From the NCBI RefSeq assembly GCF_000807255.1, contig NZ_CP009268.1:1766384-1830383 (forward strand): DNA of 64,000 nt, read 5' to 3'. The notes beneath the pieces are model-generated. The model was not told the origin of the DNA and did no database searches. It was given only the letters and a program-made list of their open reading frames with translations. This DNA comes from Clostridium pasteurianum DSM 525 = ATCC 6013 (GTDB lineage Bacteria > Bacillota > Clostridia > Clostridiales > Clostridiaceae). Both the position numbers and the translations under genes were made by a program. Position 1 is the stretch's first letter. Each line of letters starts with the position of its first letter. Positions 8,406 through 16,663 of this stretch are shown here, piece after piece.

Positions 8406-8435
8406 TTGAAATATGAATCAAAAATGTATTATAAT
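8406..8435 (+). promoter_or_regulatory. Candidate sigma-A promoter before the SSB-like gene
   Basis: TTGAAA (8406-8411) and TATAAT (8430-8435) are separated by 18 bp, leaving a leader of about 210 nt before the gene at 8649. The leader contains no recognised riboswitch. Confidence 0.55.
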
Positions 8436-8648
8436 GGAAATAAGTAATGAGAATGTGTGAATATTTTAAATAAATTAATAATAGAATTGTTCTATAGGGA
8501 TATAAAATTATAAATAATGATTAGTATCTCTTTCCATATATAATAAAAGGGGGATTACAATGCAATTATAATTTTAGTCATATTTTGTTCATATTATGAA
8601 TATTCATAATGTAAGGATTATAGAAAACTAAGGGAGAGAGGGATATAA

Positions 8649-9353
8649 ATGGACAATTTAATGTTAAACAATAAACTCTATCTAGAAGGAAAGATTTCTT
8701 CAAAGCTTGAATTTAGTCATGAGATGTACGGTGAAGGATTCTATACTTTTAATATGGATGTTCAAAGACTCAGTGATACAAAGGATGTGTTATATGTTAC
8801 TGTATCAGAAAGACTTATAACAGGTATGAATTTAGAGGAAGGTCAAGATATAATTGTAGAAGGTCAATTGAGATCCTATAATAAATTTGTAGAAGGCTCT
8901 AACAGGCTTATATTAACTGTATTTGCAAGGAATATTGATATTTGCACGGAAAAAAGTAAGAATCCAAATCAAATTTATCTTGATGGGTATATATGTAAAA
9001 AGCCTGTTTATAGGACTACACCTTTTGGTAGGGAAATAGCAGATATGCTTCTTGCAGTTAATAGAGCATATAATAAATCAGACTACATACCTACTATAGC
9101 CTGGGGAAGGAATTCAAGGTTTTGTGAGTCTTTAAAAGTAGGGGATAACATCAGAATTTGGGGAAGACTTCAAAGTAGAGAATATCAGAAAAAAATATCA
9201 GAAGATGAAGTCATAAAAAAAGTAGCCTATGAAGTATCCATATCTAAAATGGAAAAGGTAAATAAAGATTCAGAAAACGATGTAGTAAATGTAGATGAAA
9301 ATTTTAATGAAGAGGACTACCATATGGGCAATATTAATAAAAATGCAATGTAA
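8649..9353 (+). CDS. Tandem OB-fold, SSB-like protein
   Basis: The 234-residue protein holds two single-strand-binding-like OB folds: residues about 7-100 (LYLEGKISSKLEFSH... FYTFNMDVQRLS) and about 108-200 (IYLDGYICKKPVYRTTPFGR... DMLLAVNRAY... TIAWGR). The second resembles PriB/SSB most clearly. The C-terminal tail is acidic (about 205-225) but lacks the DDIPF tip by which ordinary SSB recruits partners. It probably binds single-stranded DNA or RNA as a specialised paralogue. GGGAGAGAGGG precedes the ATG. A bidirectional terminator separates it from convergent dapH. Confidence 0.75.
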   Translation: MDNLMLNNKLYLEGKISSKLEFSHEMYGEGFYTFNMDVQRLSDTKDVLYVTVSERLITGMNLEEGQDIIVEGQLRSYNKFVEGSNRLILTVFARNIDICTEKSKNPNQIYLDGYICKKPVYRTTPFGREIADMLLAVNRAYNKSDYIPTIAWGRNSRFCESLKVGDNIRIWGRLQSREYQKKISEDEVIKKVAYEVSISKMEKVNKDSENDVVNVDENFNEEDYHMGNINKNAM

Positions 9354-9368
9354 GGGTAATTGAAATTA

Positions 9369-9402
9369 AAAATTCCTATGCTGAGAAACATAGGAATTTT
9401 TT
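9369..9402. terminator. Bidirectional terminator between the SSB-like gene and dapH
   Basis: AAAATTCCTATG (9369-9380) and CATAGGAATTTT (9389-9400) form a perfect 12-bp stem with A and T runs on either side, serving both convergent genes. Confidence 0.85.
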
Positions 9403-9413
9403 ATATATGTAGA

Positions 9414-10124
9414 CTATTTTCTTAAATCATCCATTATTTTAGTTTTATCTTTTGTTTGATCATCTACATTTTTTATTATCTGAGCAGGAGTACCAGCTAC
9501 TACCACATTGTCAGGAACATCATCCACTACTACAGAACCTGCAGCTACAACAGCTCCTCTGCCAATTTTTACTCCTTCAAGTATAACTGCATTTGCACCA
9601 ATTAACGCATCATCACCAATTTCACAAGGAGATTTACTTGGTGGTTCAAGTACACCAGCTACTACAGCACCAGCACCAAGATGAACTCTCTTGCCAACTT
9701 TTCCTCTTGCACCAACTACTGCATTCATATCGATCATAGAACTTTCGCCTATTTCGGCACCAATATTTATTACTGCTCCCATCATTACAACTGCATTTTT
9801 TGCAATACTTACTTTATCTCTTATAATAGCACCAGGTTCTATTCTTGCATCTACTCCTGTTATATCCATAAGAGGTATAGCGGAATTTCTTCTATCCTGT
9901 TCTAATCTAAATTTTTTAATTTTGTCTTTATTACTTACTATAAATTCTGATACAGTAGAGCTTTCACCGAAAATTACATAAAAATTTTGTGAACCGTAAA
10001 TTTCTACGTTCCCTGGATTTGCATCAGATAAATCACCGTCTACGTAAACTTTTACTGGGGTTGATTTTTTGGCTTCTTTTATGTACCTTGCAATTTCATA
10101 TGGGTCTGTTAAATCATAATTCAT
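9414..10124 (-). CDS. dapH: Tetrahydrodipicolinate N-acetyltransferase DapH
   Basis: DapH acetylates tetrahydrodipicolinate with acetyl-CoA, committing the cell to the acetylated branch of diaminopimelate and lysine synthesis. The 236-residue length is normal. Residues about 90-215 are hexapeptide repeats of a left-handed beta-helix ([50 protein letters not shown]). The N-terminal part [19 protein letters not shown] fits acetyl- rather than succinyl-transferases of this step. AGGAGG precedes the ATG. The next enzyme (patA-like) starts divergently 237 bp away. Confidence 0.95.
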   Translation of the reverse strand: MNYDLTDPYEIARYIKEAKKSTPVKVYVDGDLSDANPGNVEIYGSQNFYVIFGESSTVSEFIVSNKDKIKKFRLEQDRRNSAIPLMDITGVDARIEPGAIIRDKVSIAKNAVVMMGAVINIGAEIGESSMIDMNAVVGARGKVGKRVHLGAGAVVAGVLEPPSKSPCEIGDDALIGANAVILEGVKIGRGAVVAAGSVVVDDVPDNVVVAGTPAQIIKNVDDQTKDKTKIMDDLRK

Positions 10125-10361
10125 CTAAATTCCTCCTAAAAGTAAGTTGTATAGAAGTTATCCATAATACATTTACTATACATTACATTATTATAATAAA
10201 TAATTATAACAAATTAAAGTATATTTTAAAATATGGAGAAGAATTATTGTTATTATTACATTATACTGTATAATTATTAATAATGATATAATTAAATAAG
10301 TTTAATGTTATATTGTTATTCCGTAACCAGTTATATAAGCGATTGAAATGGAGTGAGATTT

Positions 10362-11516
10362 TTGGATAAAAATAAAATTGCAGATAATGTTAATAATATA
10401 GAACTTTCTGGCATAAGGAAGTTTTACAATAAAGTAGAAAAGGTAGATGGAGCTATATCTTTAACTTTAGGTCAGCCTGATTTCTCTGTACCACAAGGTA
10501 TAAAGGAAGTTATGATAAAGGCTATACAGGATAATAAAACTGTATATACCTCTAATGCAGGTGTACTCCAATTAAGACAGGAGATAAGTGGTTTTTTAAG
10601 TAGTCAAAATATAAATTATACTAGCGATGAAATTTGTGTTACTGTAGGCGGAAGTGAAGGCCTTATGGATGTGTTTACTGCTTTTATAAATTCAGGAGAT
10701 AAAGTGCTTATTCCCACTCCTGCTTATCCTGCTTATGAGAGCTGTGTTAAGATATTGGGTGGTAAGGTGATAAATTATAATTTAAATAAAGAAGACTTTT
10801 CCATAGATTTTAAAGAATTAAAAGAACTCATACATCGGGAAAGACCAAAGATTTTTGTGCTCTCTTATCCCTCTAATCCAACAGGAGCAATTTTAGATAA
10901 AGAATCAAGAGATAAGCTTTATGAAATAGTAAAAGATGAAGATATAATAGTTATAACAGATGAAATGTATAGTTCCCTTTGTTTTGAAAAGGACTATTAT
11001 TCCATTGCCCAGTTTAAAGATATAAAGGATAAGGTTGTAATGATAAATGGATTTTCAAAGATGTTTTCCATGACAGGACTTAGAATAGGATATGTGTGTG
11101 CTGTAAATAAGTATATGGATTCTATAATTAAAGTTCATCAGTATAATGTTTCCTGTGCACCATCAATATCACAATATGGGGTAATTGAAGGACTGAGAAA
11201 TTGTCTGCAGGATGTAGAGAATATGAGAAATGAATTTAAGATTAGAAGGGATTACCTCTATGAAAGGCTACTGAGTTTGGGTTTTGAAGTTAAATTACCT
11301 AAGGGAGCTTTTTACATATTTCCATCAATCAAAAAATTTGCTTCTAATAGTGAAGAATTTTGTGATAAACTGCTTCAACATGCAAAGGTAGCAGTAGTAC
11401 CAGGATCAGCTTTTGGTAAAGGCGGAGAGGGATATATGAGAATTTCTTATGCCTATAGTAAGCAGAAGCTTGAAGAGGCCATGAATAGGATAGAAAATAT
11501 GTTGAAGAAAAATTAG
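10362..11516 (+). CDS. patA: Class I/II PLP aminotransferase, probable N-acetyl-LL-diaminopimelate aminotransferase
   Basis: This is a fold-type I aminotransferase of 384 residues. Motifs include TLGQPDF near the N-terminus, PTPAYPAY, SYPSNPTGA, the ITDEMY aspartate, and the PLP lysine in SKMFSMTGLRIGY (about Lys233). PatA uses glutamate to aminate N-acetyl-2-amino-6-oxopimelate after DapH. That substrate is inferred from its place between dapH and dapBA; general aromatic aminotransferases look similar. I use the TTG at 10362, which has GGAGTG 6 nt upstream. A GTG at 10353 would overlap that site. A terminator follows. Confidence 0.8.
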   Translation: MDKNKIADNVNNIELSGIRKFYNKVEKVDGAISLTLGQPDFSVPQGIKEVMIKAIQDNKTVYTSNAGVLQLRQEISGFLSSQNINYTSDEICVTVGGSEGLMDVFTAFINSGDKVLIPTPAYPAYESCVKILGGKVINYNLNKEDFSIDFKELKELIHRERPKIFVLSYPSNPTGAILDKESRDKLYEIVKDEDIIVITDEMYSSLCFEKDYYSIAQFKDIKDKVVMINGFSKMFSMTGLRIGYVCAVNKYMDSIIKVHQYNVSCAPSISQYGVIEGLRNCLQDVENMRNEFKIRRDYLYERLLSLGFEVKLPKGAFYIFPSIKKFASNSEEFCDKLLQHAKVAVVPGSAFGKGGEGYMRISYAYSKQKLEEAMNRIENMLKKN

Positions 11517-11527
11517 GATGAAAAAGG

Positions 11528-11570
11528 GATGTCTCTCAATACATATCTATGCATTGAAAGACATCTTTTT
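11528..11570. terminator. Bidirectional terminator between patA and dapB
   Basis: GATGTCTCTCAAT and ATTGAAAGACATC pair across a 12-nt loop with one internal mismatch, followed by TTTTT. It abuts the stop codon of the convergent dapB gene. Confidence 0.85.
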
Positions 11571-11571
11571 A

Positions 11572-12327
11572 TTATTTAGCATTTAAAACGTCATTCATAT
11601 TATATAGCCCCTTTGATTTATTTGCCATGAATAAGGAAGCTTTAAGAGCACCTACTGCAAATACTTCTCTCGAAATAGCAGTATGCTTAAGTTCTATAGT
11701 TTCTCCCTGGCCAGCAAATATTATTTCATGTTCACCTACGATAGAGCCTCCTCTTATGGCATGAACGCCAATTTCATTATGTTCTCTTTTGTGTATTCCT
11801 TCTCTTCCATTTATATACACTGTATTTTCTTTAATGGCGTCTTTAATGGTATCGCCCAGTAAAAGAGCAGTACCGCTAGGTGCATCTACTTTTTGATTAT
11901 GGTGTTTTTCAATTATTTCAATATCATAGTCTTCGTATAGGAAAGCACTTATATTTTTTAGTATATTATTTATAACATTTATTCCTATAGACATATTAGC
12001 AGAGCGGAATATAGCATGTTCTTTGCTGAAGTTATTTATTTTTGCAATTTGATCATCACTATAACCAGTAGTACATAGTACAACTGGAGTTTTATTTTTA
12101 TCTGAAAAATCCAAAATGCTGTACAGTGCATCTGGTCTTGAAAAATCAACAATAACATCTACTGATACATTACAATCTTTAATGGATTTAAATACGGGAA
12201 ATTCTATTGATTTATCTGCAAATTTATCTATACCAGCAACTATTTCTACGGCGTTAAATTTTTTAGCAGATTCAATTACAACCTTACCCATTTTACCACC
12301 GCATCCGTTTAATAATACTTTTATCAT
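11572..12327 (-). CDS. dapB: 4-hydroxy-tetrahydrodipicolinate reductase DapB
   Basis: DapB reduces the DapA product with NAD(P)H, the second step of the diaminopimelate branch. The dinucleotide motif is NGCGGKMG (about 7-14). The active site is [16 protein letters not shown] (about 140-155), with the catalytic histidine pair and lysine. At 251 residues it is of normal size. AAAGGAGG lies within the end of dapA, whose stop codon is 1 bp away, so the two genes are tightly coupled. Because dapA carries an insertion upstream, dapB expression depends on the same altered transcription. Confidence 0.96.
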   Translation of the reverse strand: MIKVLLNGCGGKMGKVVIESAKKFNAVEIVAGIDKFADKSIEFPVFKSIKDCNVSVDVIVDFSRPDALYSILDFSDKNKTPVVLCTTGYSDDQIAKINNFSKEHAIFRSANMSIGINVINNILKNISAFLYEDYDIEIIEKHHNQKVDAPSGTALLLGDTIKDAIKENTVYINGREGIHKREHNEIGVHAIRGGSIVGEHEIIFAGQGETIELKHTAISREVFAVGALKASLFMANKSKGLYNMNDVLNAK

Positions 12328-12328
12328 A

Positions 12329-13219
12329 TTAGTCCTCCTTTAATGCTAAGCCATAGGCTTTAATTTCATCTTTTAGTAAATTAAGATTTTTATCACTCAT
12401 TTCACAAAGAGGAAGTCTTAAAGATCCAACTTTGTAGCCAATAAGATTTAAAGCTGTCTTTATTGGTATAGGATTAGTTTCTATAAATAGGGCATTACAA
12501 AGAGACATCATTTTTAATTGTAAATCCAAAGCTTTATCAGTTTCTCCATTTACATAAGATATTACCATATCATGAGTTTCAGTTGGAAGAATATTGGCAA
12601 TTACAGAAATTACTCCTTTGCCTCCTAAAGATAATATAGGAACTATTTGATCATCGTTTCCTGAATATATATCAAATCTGTCTTTACAAAGGGCCTTCAT
12701 CTTTGCAATTTGGCTTATATTACCGCTGGCTTCTTTAATAGCCTTAATGTTTTTTAAATCCCTTAAAGCATAGAGTGTTTCTGGATTCAAATTCATGCCA
12801 GTTCTTCCTGGCACGTTATAAAGTACTATGGGAATGTTTACAGCATCATTTATAGCTTTAAAATGCTCAATTAATCCCTTCTGGGTAGTTTTGTTATAAT
12901 AAGGTGTAATAACTAGTAGACCATCTACACCTATACTTTCTGCCCACTTACTCATTTTTATACTTTCATTTGTATTATTGCTTCCTGTTCCTGCAATTAC
13001 AGGAATTCTTTTGTTTACTACATCTACTGTAAATTTTATTGTTTCTTTTTTTTCTTCTAGAGACATAGTTGATGCTTCTCCTGAAGTACCACATATTACT
13101 ATGGCATCAGTAGAGGAGCTTATATGCCATTCAATTAGTTCTTTAAGTTTTTCAAAATTTACTCCATCTTCAGTAAATGGGGTCACAATAGCCACACCGC
13201 TACCTACAAATATACTCAT
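12329..13219 (-). CDS. dapA: 4-hydroxy-tetrahydrodipicolinate synthase DapA
   Basis: DapA condenses pyruvate with aspartate semialdehyde. The Schiff-base lysine is Lys162 in IKEASG, with GTSGE (44-48) and Tyr134 in YNVPGRTG completing the site. Its 296 residues are normal for the family. The coding sequence is intact, but an IS607-type element begins 7 bp before the ATG. The bases immediately upstream (ACGGATATTT) offer only a weak ribosome binding site. A good AAGGAGGG is found on the far side of the element at 14831-14838. dapB follows 1 bp downstream. Confidence 0.96.
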   Translation of the reverse strand: MSIFVGSGVAIVTPFTEDGVNFEKLKELIEWHISSSTDAIVICGTSGEASTMSLEEKKETIKFTVDVVNKRIPVIAGTGSNNTNESIKMSKWAESIGVDGLLVITPYYNKTTQKGLIEHFKAINDAVNIPIVLYNVPGRTGMNLNPETLYALRDLKNIKAIKEASGNISQIAKMKALCKDRFDIYSGNDDQIVPILSLGGKGVISVIANILPTETHDMVISYVNGETDKALDLQLKMMSLCNALFIETNPIPIKTALNLIGYKVGSLRLPLCEMSDKNLNLLKDEIKAYGLALKED

Positions 13220-13227
13220 AAATATCC

Positions 13228-13384
13228 GTTACATAAAATCTACTAAAATCTAATATTTAGAGGTTTATTCCTTATTCAACGCAACCTGTTTTGTCATAAG
13301 ACTACTCCAGTTTGATATGTTGCTCCAAAGGCTTAAATTCCTGCGTAACGAACAGTACATATCAGCATTATCTTGTTAGTGATA
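13228..13384 (-). ncRNA. Putative omega-RNA and right-end region of the TnpB element
   Basis: In IS607 and IS605 elements the guide RNA of TnpB is cut from the 3' end of the tnpB transcript through the right end, and its guide is the flanking host sequence. By position this stretch would be the scaffold, and the guide would read ATATTTATGAGTATATTTGT, that is, the start of dapA. I did not derive a convincing fold, so this call rests on position and knowledge of the family. Confidence 0.4.
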
Positions 13385-14530
13385 CTATGCCGATTGTTTA
13401 TATCTTGAAAGATTTATTGACGCATTTTTGTCTCTGTCAATTTTATTATTACATGATGGGCAAATAAAAACCCTGTCTTTAAGTTTTAAATCTTTCTTGA
13501 TTTCGCCACAACATGAGCAGGTTTTGCTTGATGGATAAAACCTATCGGCTTTTACAAATTCAATGCCATTAAATTTACTTTTATATTCTAAAATGCTAAT
13601 AAATTTATAAAAACATTGCTCTTGTATAGCCTTCGATAAGTGTTTATTTTTAAGCATACCTTTTACATTTAAATCCTCAACTACTATTCTTGATGGTTTG
13701 GTTTTCGCTATCTCTGTAGTTGCTTGATGAATATGATTTAAACGTATATTTGAAAGCCTTCTTTGGATAAGTTTTACTTCTTTTTCAAGTTTTTTAATAT
13801 TATAAGTTTTAGTAAATTTATAACGGTTTTCACCTTCCTTTACTATTTGAATTTTACCTTTTTCATATTTTCTTGAAACTTGTTTTTGTTTTCTTTTTAA
13901 CTTCTTTTTTAGTCTCTTAACTTCTTTAGTTTTATTGATATTTTTAAATGGATTATCTATATTTGAAACTATTGCTAAATTTTTCAATCCCAAATCTACA
14001 CCTATTGATATGCCTGTACTTTCTATTATAGGCGCTTCTTTTTCTATACCAATAGATATATACCAAAACTTACCGTCAAAACTTACCCTTGGATTTGTAT
14101 ATTTAACATCCATAGGTAGCTGCTCTGATGTTCTAACCCATCCTACTTTTTCAATTAAAACCATGTTAGCTTTGACTTTTAGTTTTATATTGTCATTATA
14201 GAATGAAGGTTTACTTTTTCTTCTGCTTTTAAATCTTGGTTTATCTGCTAACCCCTTAAAAAATCTTTTATAGGCATTACAACCATCTTTTACAGCCTGT
14301 TTAGCCACATTATTAGATACTCCACTGAGCCAATTAAGTTCTGATTTCTTTAGAATAGTTAACTCTTTTCTTAAATCACCATCATTTATGAATTTGCCAC
14401 CATTTTTATAATTTTCCTCTTGTCTTGCAAGTGTCCAATTATAAATAAATCTTGCTGTTCCAACTGATTGCCATAATTTTTGCTGCTGTTCTATATTTGG
14501 AATAACTCTAACTTTATTCGCCAGTATCAT
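13385..14530 (-). CDS. tnpB: TnpB, RNA-guided RuvC nuclease of IS607-type element
   Basis: TnpB proteins are omega-RNA-guided DNA nucleases related to Cas12. This one has 381 residues and looks complete: an N-terminal helical/WED part, RuvC-I Asp179 in GVDLGLKNLA, RuvC-II Glu285 in IVVEDLNVKGM, a zinc finger with Cys338/Cys341 and Cys357/Cys360, and RuvC-III Asp367 in DRDKNASINL. All three acidic residues are present, so catalysis is expected. Its start overlaps the end of the tnpA remnant by 17 bp, the usual IS607 arrangement. It runs toward dapA on the same strand and could feed transcription into it. Confidence 0.93.
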   Translation of the reverse strand: MILANKVRVIPNIEQQQKLWQSVGTARFIYNWTLARQEENYKNGGKFINDGDLRKELTILKKSELNWLSGVSNNVAKQAVKDGCNAYKRFFKGLADKPRFKSRRKSKPSFYNDNIKLKVKANMVLIEKVGWVRTSEQLPMDVKYTNPRVSFDGKFWYISIGIEKEAPIIESTGISIGVDLGLKNLAIVSNIDNPFKNINKTKEVKRLKKKLKRKQKQVSRKYEKGKIQIVKEGENRYKFTKTYNIKKLEKEVKLIQRRLSNIRLNHIHQATTEIAKTKPSRIVVEDLNVKGMLKNKHLSKAIQEQCFYKFISILEYKSKFNGIEFVKADRFYPSSKTCSCCGEIKKDLKLKDRVFICPSCNNKIDRDKNASINLSRYKQSA

Positions 14531-14735
14531 TCTCTAACAACTCCTTAATCATCCTTTTATCTTTCTTAATAAGTGGTACTTGCAAAACTTGATTAATTTG
14601 TTGTTCAGAATAATATTGGTGTCCACCTTCTGTTGTATGATGCGGTTTTAAAATTCCTTTATTACCCCATAGTCTTAAAGTTTGAATACTTTTACCTACT
14701 AATTTTGAGAATTGACCTATTGTATAATACTTCAT
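14514..14735 (-). pseudogene. tnpA: IS607 serine recombinase TnpA, internally deleted
   Basis: The 73-residue frame opens with a MerR-like helix-turn-helix (YYTIGQFSKLVGKSIQTLRL, then HHTTEGGHQYYSEQQINQVL), as in IS607 TnpA. It then jumps directly to a tail, KKDKRMIKELLENDTGE, that matches the TnpA C-terminus and overlaps tnpB. The roughly 120-140 residue resolvase domain with the catalytic serine is absent. The frame is kept across the join, so a small DNA-binding protein could still be made and might bind the element ends. It cannot catalyse transposition. Confidence 0.85.
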
Positions 14736-14828
14736 TTTATCACCTCTTTATATACATTATGATAAGATAAAACTAATAATATACAAATATGTTTTAGTAG
14801 GTTTTAATAGTTATTTAAAAACCGTTAC

Positions 14829-15240
14829 TCCCCTCCTTAAGGTATACATTTTAAATCTCTATAGTTTAGTATATTCAGAAACAAGTATAAGTTCTCAATA
14901 TATAGTTAAATAATATTGTATTAAAAATTTATATTGTACAAGCAAATTTTATATGGACATCTACTTAATATTATATAACTACAAGTTATAAAATTGTAGA
15001 AATTTTTCACATTTGCTATATATGCAGATAAATTATGTATGTAAAGAAATATAATTTAAATATAAATACAGCCTGTCCATAAATATAATATTATAATTTA
15101 AAGCAATTGACAAATGTTTTGAGTTGAAAAATTTACTAGAGTCCTTAAATTTAATAAATTAATTGCAAAAATGTATAGATATCTCTTTTTATGATAACAC
15201 TAAATAATAATTATTAATTATTTTGTGGGAGAGATGATTT
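14829..15240. other. AT-rich intergenic region, former dapA upstream DNA
   Basis: There is no open frame of note. Leftward it contains AAGGAGGG (14838-14831), the likely original ribosome binding site of dapA, now about 1.6 kb from its start codon. Upstream of this, leftward TTGTTT/TATAGA-like and TTGAGA/TATACT-like boxes could be the native dapA promoter, but neither is a clean match. I looked for a lysine riboswitch and saw none. Confidence 0.5.
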
Positions 15241-15537
15241 ATGGGGAAAACACCATTAAAAAAAGTAATAAAAGCAAAACTTAAATCAAATAGAGAATTA
15301 ACTGAGATGGAAAAATTAAGAGAGAAAATAAAATATGAAATAGCAGAAGAATTGGGACTCAGTGAAAAAATTGATAAATTGGGTTGGAGTGGATTAACTG
15401 CAGAAGAGACGGGAAGGATAGGGGGAATTATGACTAAGAGAAAAAAAGAACTACATCTTCCTAAAAATGTTGATATACAAAATAATTCCTATAACGAACA
15501 AAGTGTTTTGGAAATTAAAAGGGAAAAGAAAGAGTAA
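15241..15537 (+). CDS. Small acid-soluble spore protein, SspF-like
   Basis: The 98-residue product contains the signature of the alpha/beta SASP group in its SspF/H-like form: EIAEELGL (about 34-41), GWSGLTAEETGRIGGIMTKR (about 48-67). SASPs coat spore DNA and protect it from UV and chemicals. The lysine-rich N-terminus and a 30-residue polar tail are extra relative to the short family members. GTGGGAGAG precedes the ATG. Expression from sigma-G in the forespore is expected, but I did not find a clear sigma-G promoter. Confidence 0.8.
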   Translation: MGKTPLKKVIKAKLKSNRELTEMEKLREKIKYEIAEELGLSEKIDKLGWSGLTAEETGRIGGIMTKRKKELHLPKNVDIQNNSYNEQSVLEIKREKKE

Positions 15538-15660
15538 ATTTATCATCATTGTTGACTTATATGTTAAAAATATATAATATTAATTTATTACAAAATAACA
15601 GATACTCAGACTAAATTTTCTGAGTTTCTTGATTTATATAGGAATTAAAGGGAGTTATAG

Positions 15661-16401
15661 ATGAATTGTTATAAAAATTTTGCACATATTTATGATGAAC
15701 TTATTAATGGAGATGTAAATTATAAAAAATGGGCAAATACTATTTTAAATATATGCAGAGAGTACAATATAAAATTTGAAAAATATTTAGATTTAGCTTG
15801 TGGTACGGGAAATCTTATAGAAATTATAGGTAAAGATTTTAAACAGGTTTGGGGCGTAGATTTGTCTGAAGATATGTTATGGGAAGCTGACAAAAAGCTC
15901 AGACATGAAAATATAAAGGCAAAACTTATCAAACAGGATATTTCTAATTTGTGTCTAAATAGAAAATTTGATCTGATAACTTGTTGTTTGGATTCAACTA
16001 ATTATATTTTAGAATATTCTAGTTTAAAAAAATATTTTTCTGGAATAAAAGAACATTTAAATGAAAATGGAATTTTTATTTTCGATATAAATTCTTATTA
16101 TAAACTTAGTACAATTATAGGTAATAATGTATTTACCTATGATGATAGAGAAGTAGTTTACATATGGGAAAATCAATTTGATAATGACATTGTGGACATG
16201 TATCTTACTTTTTTTGTGAAAGAAAAAGAAAATGATATATATAAGAGATTTGATGAAGAACATAGTGAACGGGCTTATAAGCAGCAGGAAATAGAAAAAC
16301 TATTTAAAGAATGTGGTCTTAAACTAATAAAAAAATTAAATAATTACAGTGAAGAGGATATAAATAGCCAAACTGAAAGAATAGTTTATATATTAGGATA
16401 A
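15661..16401 (+). CDS. Class I SAM-dependent methyltransferase
   Basis: The 246-residue protein has a Rossmann SAM-binding motif YLDLACGTGNLIEI (about 42-55), the acidic loop GVDLSEDML, and a FDLITCCLDSTNYI motif IV. This is the usual layout of DUF/UbiE-like small-molecule methyltransferases (YqeM-like). No substrate-specific motif is evident. AAAGGGAG stands before the ATG. The 136-bp repeat copy B begins 2 bp after its stop codon. Confidence 0.8.
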   Translation: MNCYKNFAHIYDELINGDVNYKKWANTILNICREYNIKFEKYLDLACGTGNLIEIIGKDFKQVWGVDLSEDMLWEADKKLRHENIKAKLIKQDISNLCLNRKFDLITCCLDSTNYILEYSSLKKYFSGIKEHLNENGIFIFDINSYYKLSTIIGNNVFTYDDREVVYIWENQFDNDIVDMYLTFFVKEKENDIYKRFDEEHSERAYKQQEIEKLFKECGLKLIKKLNNYSEEDINSQTERIVYILG

Positions 16402-16403
16402 TA

Positions 16404-16539
16404 TTTTAACCTGACTAACTTGGCGTAAGTCTCCCCCTTCTTCAAGTGGGAGTTCAACGCCAAGTAAGCCATGCATTCGCAGTTCTAAAATTCAGATGGG
16501 GTAAGAGAATCCCCACCTGAATTAAGAACTTGCTTCAAT
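16404..16539. repeat. 136-bp structured repeat, copy B
   Basis: This copy matches 5464-5599 with 9 substitutions over 136 bp and no gaps. Here the inner stems are CTCCC/GGGAG in the first hairpin and TGGGG/CCCCA in the second. Copy A has TGGAG/CTCCA in the second, so the pairing is maintained by a double change. It lies between the methyltransferase and hslO with no gene in it. Confidence 0.85.
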
Positions 16540-16663
16540 TGATTTTTGGTATGTCTTATATAGCAATACAAAAGTTATTCATAATATAAAATTTTACTTT
16601 AGATTTTCAATACAAAAAATTTTGTAAATATATTTAAAATTTATAAATATTGGAGGATGTTTG

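Larger units (their letters stand above)
13226..14828 (-). mobile_element. IS607-family element with deleted recombinase and intact TnpB
   Basis: The element contains a tnpA remnant and tnpB, both leftward. Identical 7-bp sequences CCGTTAC flank it at 13226-13232 and 14822-14828. They contain the CC/GG dinucleotide at which IS607 serine recombinases exchange strands. Just inside, TAAAATCTACTAAAATCTA (from 13234) is imperfectly inverted on the other side (TTTTAGTAGGTTTTAATAG, 14792-14810). Joining the flanks at the repeat would rebuild a continuous dapA upstream region with its ribosome binding site. With tnpA gutted, it cannot move by itself. Confidence 0.8.

Noticed and set aside
9691-10273. 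Several rightward open frames opposite dapH
   Set aside because: They are shadows of the hexapeptide-repeat codons of dapH, with no ribosome binding sites and low-complexity products.
13385-14530. TnpB as part of an IStron (group I intron fusion)
   Set aside because: No group I intron core was recognisable at either end of the element, which is only about 1.6 kb long.
14514-14735. Stand-alone MerR-family regulator
   Set aside because: The sequence is the IS607 TnpA head joined to the TnpA tail and overlaps tnpB exactly as full TnpA does.
14829-15240. Lysine riboswitch upstream of dapA
   Set aside because: I looked for the conserved helices and the terminator in the DNA beyond the insertion and found only AT-rich sequence without matching motifs.
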